Both the position numbers and the translations under genes were made by a program. Positions 1 to 5,224 of a DNA stretch of 5,224 nucleotides are shown one piece after another. Every line of letters starts with the position of its first letter. Positions within the stretch are counted from its first letter, which is position 1. A model generated the notes under the pieces. That model worked only from the letters and a program-made list of their open reading frames with translations, did not search any database and was not told where the DNA came from. The DNA is from Gemmatimonadaceae bacterium (GTDB lineage: Bacteria; Gemmatimonadota; Gemmatimonadetes; Gemmatimonadales; Gemmatimonadaceae), in NCBI GenBank assembly GCA_013361745.1, contig JABFXM010000174.1, positions 1-5,224 of the forward strand. Direction: 5' to 3'.

Positions 1-97
1 CTCCACACACCGAGCACCGTGCGTGCACGCCGCCCGGCGGGACCTTGGCCGGGTCGACGCGAAAGACGGAGCGACATTCGGGGCAGGCGACGTTCAT
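1..97 (-). CDS. MJ0042-type zinc-ribbon protein, N-terminal fragment
   Basis: Only the first 32 codons are present; the gene continues beyond the left edge. The start is the ATG at 97-95, overlapping the upstream stop codon in an ATGA junction and preceded by GGAGG at 106-102. The peptide opens MNVACPEC and holds two CxxC pairs, C5/C8 and C28/C31, separated by a short stretch with F12, V14 and a VPPGG turn. This is the arrangement of the MJ0042 finger-like zinc ribbon (zinc_ribbon_4/5 families), usually the N-terminal module of a longer bacterial protein whose remaining part varies. The four cysteines should bind one zinc ion. What follows the finger cannot be seen, so no role is assigned. 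Overlap with the receiver-GGDEF gene suggests that the two are made together. The domain call is firm; the function is unknown. Confidence 0.8.
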   Translation of the reverse strand, partial: MNVACPECRSVFRVDPAKVPPGGVHARCSVCG

Positions 98-1149
98 CGA
101 TCCTCCGCCACGCCGGCGACGTTGCGACGTGCGCCCTCGCTGTCGTCGTTCGGCGCGTCGTGCCGACGGTCGATCGTGAACACCGAGCCGGGCAGCGTCT
201 TCGCGTAGCTCTTCATCTCGGTCGCTAGCTCACTCACCTGGGCGGCGTGCGTGAAATGCCGCCGCTCGTTCGTCACCACACCGATCGAGACCGTCATCAG
301 CGGCACGCGGTGCAACTGCCCACGCCGGTCCTTGCCGAAATAATAGCCGGCACGCCGGTCCTGTTCCGAGTACTGGTACGGCGCCAGCGCGTCGAACACC
401 TCGACGATCTCGGCGCAGACGTCGTTCACGAGCGCGACCGGGATGATGAAGATGAAGTCGTCGCCGCCGATGTGCCCGACGAATCCCTTCTCTCCCGCGA
501 CTCCCTTCACGACGTCGTGCAGGATCTTCGCGAGGATCCGGATGACGCGGTCGCCGTCGTAATAGCTGTACCGGTCGTTGAACTCCTTGAAGTGATCGAG
601 GTCGGCGTAGCACACCGCGAACTTCTCGGCGCGCGCCATCCGGCGTCCGATCTCCGCCTCGATCTCCATCGTACCGGGCAGCCGCGTCGATGGATGCACG
701 CGCACGTCGCGATCCGAGCGCCGCAGCAGCACGTCGAGTCGAGCGTCGACCTCGGTCGCACTGTTCCCGTCGCGGAGGACCTCGTCGGCATCGGAGTCGA
801 AGGCGCGGACGAGCTGCTCGTCGCTCGCGATCCAGAGCACGGCCGGGACGATCCCGGTGTAGGAATCCGCCTTGAGTCGCCGGCAGGCGTGATCGCAGCT
901 GTCGATGTCCCGACGCGCATCGAAAACGACGAGCCGCGGACGTCCTCGAAGGGCCAGCGCCATCAACGCGTTCTCGTCCTTCACCGTCACGACCGACAGC
1001 GACTGGCGCTCCAACCACGCATTCAACGTGGTGGGAACGGCTTGGTCGGTCGGCGAGAAGAGAACGGCGGTGGGTATGGCCACGCGGAGGTTAGCGGCTT
1101 GAACTGGCGGATGGACGGGCAAGATACGGGTCGCGCAAAGCGAAGTCAC
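94..1149 (-). CDS. Degenerate receiver fused to variant GGDEF (GGDDF) domain
   Basis: 351 residues, probably cytosolic: no signal peptide or membrane segment is visible. Residues about 22-145 resemble a response-regulator receiver. D77 (VVFD) sits where the phospho-acceptor is expected, but the acidic pair after strand 1 is replaced by FSPTD and the usual late lysine by R126, so phosphorylation is doubtful. A linker with an STRLPGT motif (154-160) leads into a GGDEF fold. This has YADLDHFKEFND at 181-192 with metal-binding candidate D183, the signature written GGDDF at 228-232, and an SIGVV strand at 288-292. Canonical diguanylate cyclases carry GG(D/E)EF and make cyclic di-GMP from two GTP; here the fourth position is Asp. 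The RxxD inhibitory site expected five residues before the signature is absent (GEKG). Residues about 258-282 form an extra charged segment before the SIGVV strand. The start is GTG at 1149 with AGGA seven bases upstream; a GTG at 1083 is possible but lacks a ribosome site. It could be an active cyclase, a GTP or c-di-GMP sensor, or another nucleotide enzyme. Confidence 0.85.
   Translation of the reverse strand: MTSLCATRILPVHPPVQAANLRVAIPTAVLFSPTDQAVPTTLNAWLERQSLSVVTVKDENALMALALRGRPRLVVFDARRDIDSCDHACRRLKADSYTGIVPAVLWIASDEQLVRAFDSDADEVLRDGNSATEVDARLDVLLRRSDRDVRVHPSTRLPGTMEIEAEIGRRMARAEKFAVCYADLDHFKEFNDRYSYYDGDRVIRILAKILHDVVKGVAGEKGFVGHIGGDDFIFIIPVALVNDVCAEIVEVFDALAPYQYSEQDRRAGYYFGKDRRGQLHRVPLMTVSIGVVTNERRHFTHAAQVSELATEMKSYAKTLPGSVFTIDRRHDAPNDDSEGARRNVAGVAEDR
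98..106 (-). promoter_or_regulatory. Ribosome binding site of the zinc-ribbon gene
   Basis: On the minus strand GGAGG occupies 106-102, followed by a 4-nt spacer (ATCG) and the ATG at 97. The site lies inside the last codons of the upstream GGDEF gene. The spacer is short, but the strong Shine-Dalgarno core together with the ATGA stop/start overlap fixes this start. It points to coupled or re-initiating translation. Confidence 0.6.
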
Positions 1150-1196
1150 ACGTGCGTCCTGCCGTCACTTGCGCGGTTTTTCCCTCTTGGGGCGGC
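1150..1196 (-). other. Only intergenic gap, between antiporter and GGDEF genes
   Basis: This 47-base stretch is the only true gap between genes in the window. It holds the ribosome site described separately. I see no stem of useful length followed by a T-run on the minus strand: a CCC/GGG mini-stem is followed by A residues. I also see no clear -35/-10 pair. Read-through from the antiporter gene is therefore the simpler assumption, although a weak promoter within the end of the antiporter gene cannot be excluded by eye. Confidence 0.5.
1157..1163 (-). promoter_or_regulatory. Ribosome binding site of the receiver-GGDEF gene
   Basis: The minus strand reads GGCAGGA across 1163-1157, leaving a 7-nt spacer to the GTG at 1149. 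It is a modest match to a Shine-Dalgarno sequence. It is the main reason for choosing this start over the downstream GTG at 1083, which has no purine-rich sequence before it. Confidence 0.45.
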
Positions 1197-2249
1197 TCAG
1201 AAAAAGAAGAACGCCACGCCGATGATCGCGTAGGCGATCAGAAGAAACGCCCCCTCGAGCCAGTTCGACGCGGCGTCCCGCACCACTGCGGACGCCACTG
1301 CGACCGCCAGCGTCACGCTCGCCAGCTCCATGGCGTGAAAGGCGAGGTCCATCGGTTGGCCGAACGCCATCCCCGCGAACACGAGCAGCGGCGCGATCAG
1401 CAGCGCGACCTGGATGCTCGAGCCGAGCGCGATGCTCACGGCGAGATCCATCCGGTTCTTGAGCGCCATCATCACCGCCGAGCTGTGCTCGGCCGCGTTG
1501 CCGATGATCGGGACGAGGATCAGGCCGACGAATGTCTCCGAGAGACCCATCCGCGAGACGGCCGCTTCCGTGCTTCCGACGAGGATCTCCGAGAGCCAGC
1601 CAATTCCGCCGGCGGCGACGAGCAGGATCACCACCGACCTCGGGAGCGACCACTCCGGCGGCTCCTCGCCGCAGGCGACGTCGCCCCCTTCGCCGAACGC
1701 AGCGCTGTGCGTCCACATCGAGTACACGAGCGAGAGCACGTAGCCGACGATCAACAGTCCGCCGACGAACTCCGACATGTGGACCGTGGCGACGCGTGCC
1801 GGATCCGGGTGCAACCAATGAAACACCGCGGGGACCGCGAGCCCGAGCACCGCGATCGTGAGCAGGGAGACGCTCATCCCCGCGAGCGCGGGATTGAAGC
1901 GCTGCTCACGGTGGCGCAGCCCGCCGGCGAGCTGCGCGGCCCCGAGCACGAGCAGGAGATTCCCGAGGATCGAGCCGGTGATCGACGCCTTCACGAGGTC
2001 GACGAGACCGGCGCGCAGCGCGAAGATGGCGATGATCAGCTCCGCCAGGTTGCCGAGCGTGGCGTTGAGCAGCCCGCCGATCGTCGGACCCGTGTGACCC
2101 GCGAGCTCCTCCGTCGCGCGCCCCAGGAGCCCGGAGAGCGGGATGATCGCCAGCGCCGCCAGGATGAACACGACGAGTGGAGACGCGTGCATCCGCTCGG
2201 CGACGATGGCGATCGGCGCCATGATCAGCAGCGAGTAGAGAAATTTCAT
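1197..2249 (-). CDS. cax: CaxA-type Ca2+/H+ antiporter
   Basis: 350-residue integral membrane protein of the Ca2+/cation antiporter superfamily, CAX branch, expected to export Ca2+ across the cytoplasmic membrane in exchange for protons. Both family repeats are clear. The first has the motif GNLAE at 66-70 within GGLLNATLGNLAEL; the second has GNAAEH at 250-255. E70 and E254 correspond to the conserved ion-binding glutamates. Hydrophobic stretches fit about 11 membrane segments (near 3-18, 23-40, 57-80, 89-108, 122-142, 160-180, 203-223, 239-262, 270-293, 305-325, 332-348). The loop at about 181-200 is acidic (E187, D190, E195, E196, E199), as in the central loop of bacterial CAX proteins. 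The length is normal for bacterial members. The frame stays open upstream to 2513, but the start is placed at the ATG at 2249 (MKFLYSLL) because the family N-terminus begins there and it forms an ATGA overlap with the preceding stop. No Shine-Dalgarno sequence precedes it, which suggests coupling. Specificity for Ca2+ rather than another divalent cation is inferred from the family. Confidence 0.93.
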   Translation of the reverse strand: MKFLYSLLIMAPIAIVAERMHASPLVVFILAALAIIPLSGLLGRATEELAGHTGPTIGGLLNATLGNLAELIIAIFALRAGLVDLVKASITGSILGNLLLVLGAAQLAGGLRHREQRFNPALAGMSVSLLTIAVLGLAVPAVFHWLHPDPARVATVHMSEFVGGLLIVGYVLSLVYSMWTHSAAFGEGGDVACGEEPPEWSLPRSVVILLVAAGGIGWLSEILVGSTEAAVSRMGLSETFVGLILVPIIGNAAEHSSAVMMALKNRMDLAVSIALGSSIQVALLIAPLLVFAGMAFGQPMDLAFHAMELASVTLAVAVASAVVRDAASNWLEGAFLLIAYAIIGVAFFFF

Positions 2250-3232
2250 TCGGGAGTGCTGGACCGCGCGCGGCGGACGATGCTGCCTAACGTGCGAAAG
2301 GAGACGCTGGTGCCGAGGTCCACCCCCGCGTCGGCGCCCGCGCTCGCGTCGCGAAGGCGGAGACGCAGCGACACGTACGCGTCCACGGTGCTGAGCGCGT
2401 GGTTGGCGATGACGGCGCCGAGATCGGTGATCGTGCGGCGGAAGGCGTCGTTGCTCGCGCGGATGTGGCGGCGGTAGATATCCTGGTGCAGCGGGGTGTC
2501 GCGCCATGACCACTGGAACTCCGGCCGCACGGCGTATTGCTGATAGAAGCGGAGCGCGGCGTCATAGGCGGCGGAGCCGACCGGTGGTGGCGCCGTCGGC
2601 GACGACCAGTAGGTCTTCCGCGCGAGCCGCCACATCGCGCCGTTGAAGGTGGTCGTATCGGTCTCCGGCACGAGTCCCGGTCCGGGATCCGAGTCGTACA
2701 CGCCGCTCGCGATCCAGTGCTCCATGCGCTCGTAGTATTCGAAGTCGCCCTGCGGCTTCGGACCCGGAAACGGGGCGCGCGAGACGCGCAGCGCGAGATC
2801 GCGATACTGGCTCCGCTGCTCCACCCCCGCGCGATGATCCACTGCGTAGCGCGCCCAGAGGAATCCCTCGACCGCGAGATACGCGACGAATCGGTCCTGA
2901 CGGAGCCGCGCCTGTCCCGCGCCGGGGAGAACCGCCGACGCTGCGGGCGCCCACCATTCGCTGCGCGGGGACGCGGCCACGCGTGCGCTCCGTGGCGCGA
3001 TCCCCGCGGGGAGCGAAGGCAAGGCACCCCGCTCACGGCCGGCCAGGTCCCGCGTCCCCGCATCCGCCGCGAACGCTCGCGTCACCGCGCGGGGCGCGAC
3101 GACGACCGGTGACGCGAGCGTTCCCTTCCCGCTCACGGTATCGCCCGCGTTCCCGCCAGTCTGTGCTCGCGCGTTTCCTGCGGTCAGCAGCACTCCCGCG
3201 ATCACGGCGCGCACGACGGGCGAAGGGCGCAT
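2246..3232 (-). CDS. Exported protein of unknown function, weakly DUF5683-like
   Basis: 328 residues. Residues 1-23 form a signal peptide: basic start, hydrophobic VIAGVLLTAG core, and an ARA|Q cleavage site at 23/24. A low-complexity Ala/Arg/Val-rich stretch follows to about residue 90. The recognisable core begins near 93 with WWAPAASAVLPGAGQ and a hydrophobic segment FVAYLAVEGFLWARYAV (115-131). This is reminiscent of the Pro-Gly-x-Gly-Gln motif of DUF5683-like envelope proteins, but I call the resemblance weak. The middle (about 160-260) is rich in Tyr, Trp and Arg, and the C-terminal part carries NHALSTVDAYVSLRLR (277-292). The likely location is the periplasm or the outer-membrane inner face. 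The start overlaps the PorV-like stop by one base (TGATG) and the stop overlaps the cax start, so it is probably translated from the same message. Pairing with the barrel protein suggests an envelope role. No enzymatic motif is seen, and the function is unknown. Confidence 0.8.
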   Translation of the reverse strand: MRPSPVVRAVIAGVLLTAGNARAQTGGNAGDTVSGKGTLASPVVVAPRAVTRAFAADAGTRDLAGRERGALPSLPAGIAPRSARVAASPRSEWWAPAASAVLPGAGQARLRQDRFVAYLAVEGFLWARYAVDHRAGVEQRSQYRDLALRVSRAPFPGPKPQGDFEYYERMEHWIASGVYDSDPGPGLVPETDTTTFNGAMWRLARKTYWSSPTAPPPVGSAAYDAALRFYQQYAVRPEFQWSWRDTPLHQDIYRRHIRASNDAFRRTITDLGAVIANHALSTVDAYVSLRLRLRDASAGADAGVDLGTSVSFRTLGSIVRRARSSTPE

Positions 3233-4236
3233 CAGAAGAGATAGCGGAGCGAGACGTACGTCGGCGGCTGACCCGATTCCGCCGAGAGCCCGCGCACGAT
3301 TCGCGCGATGTCGAAGACGAGGCTGCCGGCGACGACGCCGAGGCCGAACGCCGGGCCGTCGCCCTCTCCGTTGCCGCGATCGAAGACGTACCCCGCGCGC
3401 GCAAATGCGCGTTCGCGATACCCGAGCGCGGCGCCGAAGCGCAGTGAGGGCGCGCGGAGCTTCATGTCATCGAGCAGATCGGCGGTGACGCGCATGTCCA
3501 GTTCGGGCGCACTGCGATGAACCTGTGGAACGCTTGCCGCGATCCCCGCCTGGATGCGTGTGGGCAGCGGATCGGACTGGCTCTGATCGTTCACCTGCAG
3601 CCGCGGGCCGACGTTCCGGATCGCGACGCCGACCGTCGCCGGGGCAAGCCCGGCCAGGTTCGCCTGCACACCCGCATCCAGCGCGCTCGAGGAGGCCGAC
3701 ACGGTCGGCACTCCGGCGCACCCTCCACTGCAGTCGAGCCGGAGCTGGACGATCTTGTAGCTTATGCCCGCCGAAAACCGCTTGACGACCGGCGTCGCGT
3801 ACGTTGCGGCGTAGACGATGTTCTGCGGGATGAGCACACCCACCGTGTTGACCGTGTCGCGGATCTCCTGGCGGCCGTAGTAGACGATGTTCGCACCGAT
3901 CGCGAGCACGCCGAGGAGCGCGGAGGGAACGATCAGCGTCACCGCGTCGCCCGTCGCGACGATCGTCTGCGAGTGATGGATCGCGATCTCGCGCCTGTCG
4001 GCACGCGCGATCGCCGACGGATTCCACCACACCCCTTCGCTCCCCGGCTGGTCGCCCACCACCGCCTGTCCCATCGCGACCGTTCGCGCCCCGACGGGCA
4101 GAAGGAGAAAGAGCGCGCCCTCCGTCGCCGGCTTCTGGCCCGGCAGCGGGTGCGCGCTCAGCACGAGGGCCGCGAGCGCGAGGACGAACGTCGCCGCGCT
4201 CGCGAGGTGGGATCCGCTAGAGCGGCGATGCCTCAT
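3232..4236 (-). CDS. PorV/PorQ-like outer-membrane protein
   Basis: 334 residues. An Arg-rich start followed by a hydrophobic core (about 13-28) forms a signal peptide, probably cleaved near LSA (26-28), though the exact site is unclear. The mature N-terminus has the hallmark of the PorV family: [15 protein letters not shown] (44-58), then [10 protein letters not shown] (68-77). The remainder alternates short amphipathic strands, as in a beta-barrel, and ends with the aromatic YLF expected of outer-membrane barrels. C169 and C173 in DCSGGC lie in a loop and could form a disulfide. PorV of Bacteroidota serves type IX secretion, but the wider family occurs where that system is absent, and no other secretion component is visible here. 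Its job may be export, transport or surface assembly. The ATG at 4236 lies 20 bases inside the Trm112-like gene and is needed to include the signal peptide; the next Met is at residue 55. Confidence 0.85.
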   Translation of the reverse strand: MRHRRSSGSHLASAATFVLALAALVLSAHPLPGQKPATEGALFLLLPVGARTVAMGQAVVGDQPGSEGVWWNPSAIARADRREIAIHHSQTIVATGDAVTLIVPSALLGVLAIGANIVYYGRQEIRDTVNTVGVLIPQNIVYAATYATPVVKRFSAGISYKIVQLRLDCSGGCAGVPTVSASSSALDAGVQANLAGLAPATVGVAIRNVGPRLQVNDQSQSDPLPTRIQAGIAASVPQVHRSAPELDMRVTADLLDDMKLRAPSLRFGAALGYRERAFARAGYVFDRGNGEGDGPAFGLGVVAGSLVFDIARIVRGLSAESGQPPTYVSLRYLF

Positions 4237-4384
4237 CGATGAGCATCACCGGGATGTCGTCGCGCACGGGATAGGCGAGGCGACAGTGCTGACACACGAG
4301 CGTCGCGGAGGGCTCACGATACTCGAGTTGGCCCTTGCACTTCGGGCAGACGAGGATCGCGAGGAGCTGCGGGGCGAGACTCAT
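4217..4384 (-). CDS. Trm112-like zinc-ribbon protein
   Basis: 55 residues, complete. Two cysteine pairs, C13/C16 (CPKC) and C31/C34 (CQHC), enclose a short beta segment, followed by [13 protein letters not shown] (36-48). This is the signature of the Trm112/YcaR family (UPF0434). In archaea and eukaryotes Trm112 activates methyltransferases that modify tRNA, rRNA and release factors. Small bacterial members are widespread and less well studied, and partner methyltransferases are plausible but not shown here. The start is the ATG at 4384, overlapping the era stop as ATGA, with a strong GGAGGAG at 4399-4393. The frame is open further upstream, but that part is antisense or out of frame with era and lacks family similarity. 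The stop (TAG, 4219-4217) lies beyond the start of the PorV-like gene, giving a 20-nt overlap. The zinc fold is clear; the biochemical role is inferred. Confidence 0.9.
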   Translation of the reverse strand: MSLAPQLLAILVCPKCKGQLEYREPSATLVCQHCRLAYPVRDDIPVMLIDEASPL

Positions 4385-5224
4385 CGGGGTTTCTCCTCCG
4401 GTATGCGGTAGCCGAAACGCTGCATGGCCCGCTCGTTCTTTCGCCAGTTCGCCAGCACCTTGACCCAGAGGTCCAGATATACCGGCTGGCCGACCAGCGC
4501 CTGCACCTTTTCGCGCGCCGACTGCCCGATCGCGCGGATGCGCGTTCCCTTGGCGCCGATGAGGATCCGCTTCTGGCTCTCGCGCTCGACGTAGAGAACC
4601 GCACGAATGTACACCGGGGTGCGGGTCTCGCGAAACTCCTCGACCTCGCACGCCAGGCTGTACGGAACTTCCTCGTCGAGCTGCTCGAGCGCCGACTCCC
4701 GCACCAGCTCCGCGGTGAAGAAGCGCATCGATTGCGTGCTGATGTCCTCCGAGTCGTAGAGGAAGGGGCTCTCGGGGAGCCGCTGCTTCACCTCCGCGAG
4801 GAGCTCGGCGACGCCTTCGCCCGTGAGCGCGGAGATGAATCGCGCCTCCGGGCTCGCCGCGGCGAGGGCGGCACGCTGCGCGACGTCGACGGCGTCGGCC
4901 TTGTTGTACACACGGAGCACGGGCGCGGCCGGGACCCGGTCGAGCTGCGCCGCGACGGCGAGGTCGGGGGCGGGCCCCTCCTTGGCGTCGGCGAGGTAGA
5001 CGACGACGTCGGCGTCGAAGAGCGCGTCGAGTGCCGCGCCGCGCATCGCGCGCTGGAGCGCGTATCGGGGGTTGAGAAGTCCGGGCGTGTCGAACACGAT
5101 CATCTGCGTGTCATCGTCGCTCACGATTCCGACGACGCGGTCGCGCGTCGACTGCGGCTTGGCGCTCACGATGCTGAGCTTCTGCCCGACGACGCGATTC
5201 AGGAAAGTGGACTTCCCGAGATCG
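4381..5224 (-). CDS. era: GTPase Era, 3' part (start beyond window)
   Basis: 280 residues are visible, against about 300 for the family, so roughly the first 20 are missing at the right edge; the first complete codon begins at 5223. Era binds the 3' end of 16S rRNA and helps mature the small ribosomal subunit. GTPase motifs in order (visible numbering): the end of the P-loop GKST (3-6), switch I STRDR (25-29), DTPG (45-48), NKAD (107-110) and SAL (131-133). The KH RNA-binding domain follows, with [11 protein letters not shown] at 223-233 and the characteristic tail [14 protein letters not shown] (254-267). The frame is open from the edge to the stop at 4383-4381. The GTG at 5169 within it is not the start, because the P-loop lies upstream. 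One oddity: the residues before GKST are Asp-Leu where NV or NA is usual, although the GK(S/T) core is intact. Era heads the visible gene string and overlaps the Trm112-like start. Confidence 0.96.
   Translation of the reverse strand, partial: DLGKSTFLNRVVGQKLSIVSAKPQSTRDRVVGIVSDDDTQMIVFDTPGLLNPRYALQRAMRGAALDALFDADVVVYLADAKEGPAPDLAVAAQLDRVPAAPVLRVYNKADAVDVAQRAALAAASPEARFISALTGEGVAELLAEVKQRLPESPFLYDSEDISTQSMRFFTAELVRESALEQLDEEVPYSLACEVEEFRETRTPVYIRAVLYVERESQKRILIGAKGTRIRAIGQSAREKVQALVGQPVYLDLWVKVLANWRKNERAMQRFGYRIPEEKPR
4385..4399 (-). promoter_or_regulatory. Ribosome binding site of the Trm112-like gene
   Basis: The minus strand carries GGAGGAG at 4399-4393, 8 nt before the ATG at 4384. It is the strongest Shine-Dalgarno sequence in the window and sits within the final era codons. 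Together with the ATGA overlap it settles the start of the 55-residue protein. Confidence 0.75.

Noticed and set aside
1172..1196. Possible terminator after the antiporter stop
   Set aside because: Only a three-pair CCC/GGG stem is visible, and it is followed by A residues rather than T on the minus strand.
247..1233. A 328-codon plus-strand open frame opposite the GGDEF gene
   Set aside because: No recognisable fold or motif. It mirrors the third-position GC bias of the receiver-GGDEF gene on the other strand.
1152..2477. A 441-codon plus-strand open frame opposite cax
   Set aside because: Its translation is dominated by Arg, Glu, Asp and His with no domain, as expected from antisense of GC-rich membrane-protein codons. 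The opposite strand encodes an unmistakable CAX antiporter.
2250..2513. N-terminal extension of the antiporter frame
   Set aside because: The in-frame upstream part is Arg/Pro/His-rich, lies inside the preceding gene in another frame, and is foreign to CAX proteins. The ATG at 2249 fits the family N-terminus.
3517..4242. A 241-codon plus-strand open frame opposite the PorV-like gene
   Set aside because: Arg/Asp/His-rich composition without domains; an antisense shadow of a clear outer-membrane protein gene.
4385..4651. N-terminal extension of the Trm112-like frame
   Set aside because: It overlaps the era KH-domain coding region in another frame and has low-complexity basic sequence. The ATG at 4384 has a strong ribosome site and gives a full-length family member.

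Overview
This is a GC-rich, almost completely coding stretch in which every supportable gene lies on the minus strand, so transcription reads from high to low coordinates. The gene content suggests a GC-rich, Gram-negative-type bacterium with an outer membrane: a PorV-like barrel protein, a second exported protein, and a two-CxxC (MJ0042-type) zinc finger protein. Gemmatimonadota is my best guess from overall resemblance. It is an inference and rests on no marker that I could compare.

In transcription order the layout is as follows. First is the 3' part of era (5224-4381), the ribosome-assembly GTPase, cut by the window edge inside its P-loop region. Next is a 55-residue Trm112-like zinc protein (4384-4217), then a PorV/PorQ-like outer-membrane protein (4236-3232). 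It is followed by an exported protein of unknown function with weak DUF5683-like features (3232-2246) and a CaxA-type Ca2+/H+ antiporter (2249-1197). After the only real intergenic gap (1196-1150) come a degenerate receiver fused to a variant GGDEF domain (1149-94) and the first 32 codons of a zinc-ribbon protein (97-1).

The genes are packed unusually tightly. Three junctions are 4-nt ATGA overlaps, one is a 1-nt TGATG overlap, and one is a 20-nt overlap. This argues for one polycistronic, translationally coupled unit from era to cax, with the GGDEF/zinc-ribbon pair as a second coupled block that may be read through or have its own start. Functionally the unit mixes ribosome biogenesis (Era, and possibly Trm112 as a methyltransferase partner), envelope proteins, cation export and nucleotide signalling. 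I see no single pathway that joins them.

I found no tRNA, rRNA, insertion sequence, CRISPR array, inverted-repeat terminator or convincing promoter. The long plus-strand open frames are antisense shadows caused by high GC. The most distinctive item is the GGDDF-type cyclase-like protein with a non-canonical receiver. No clearly new multi-gene system is evident.
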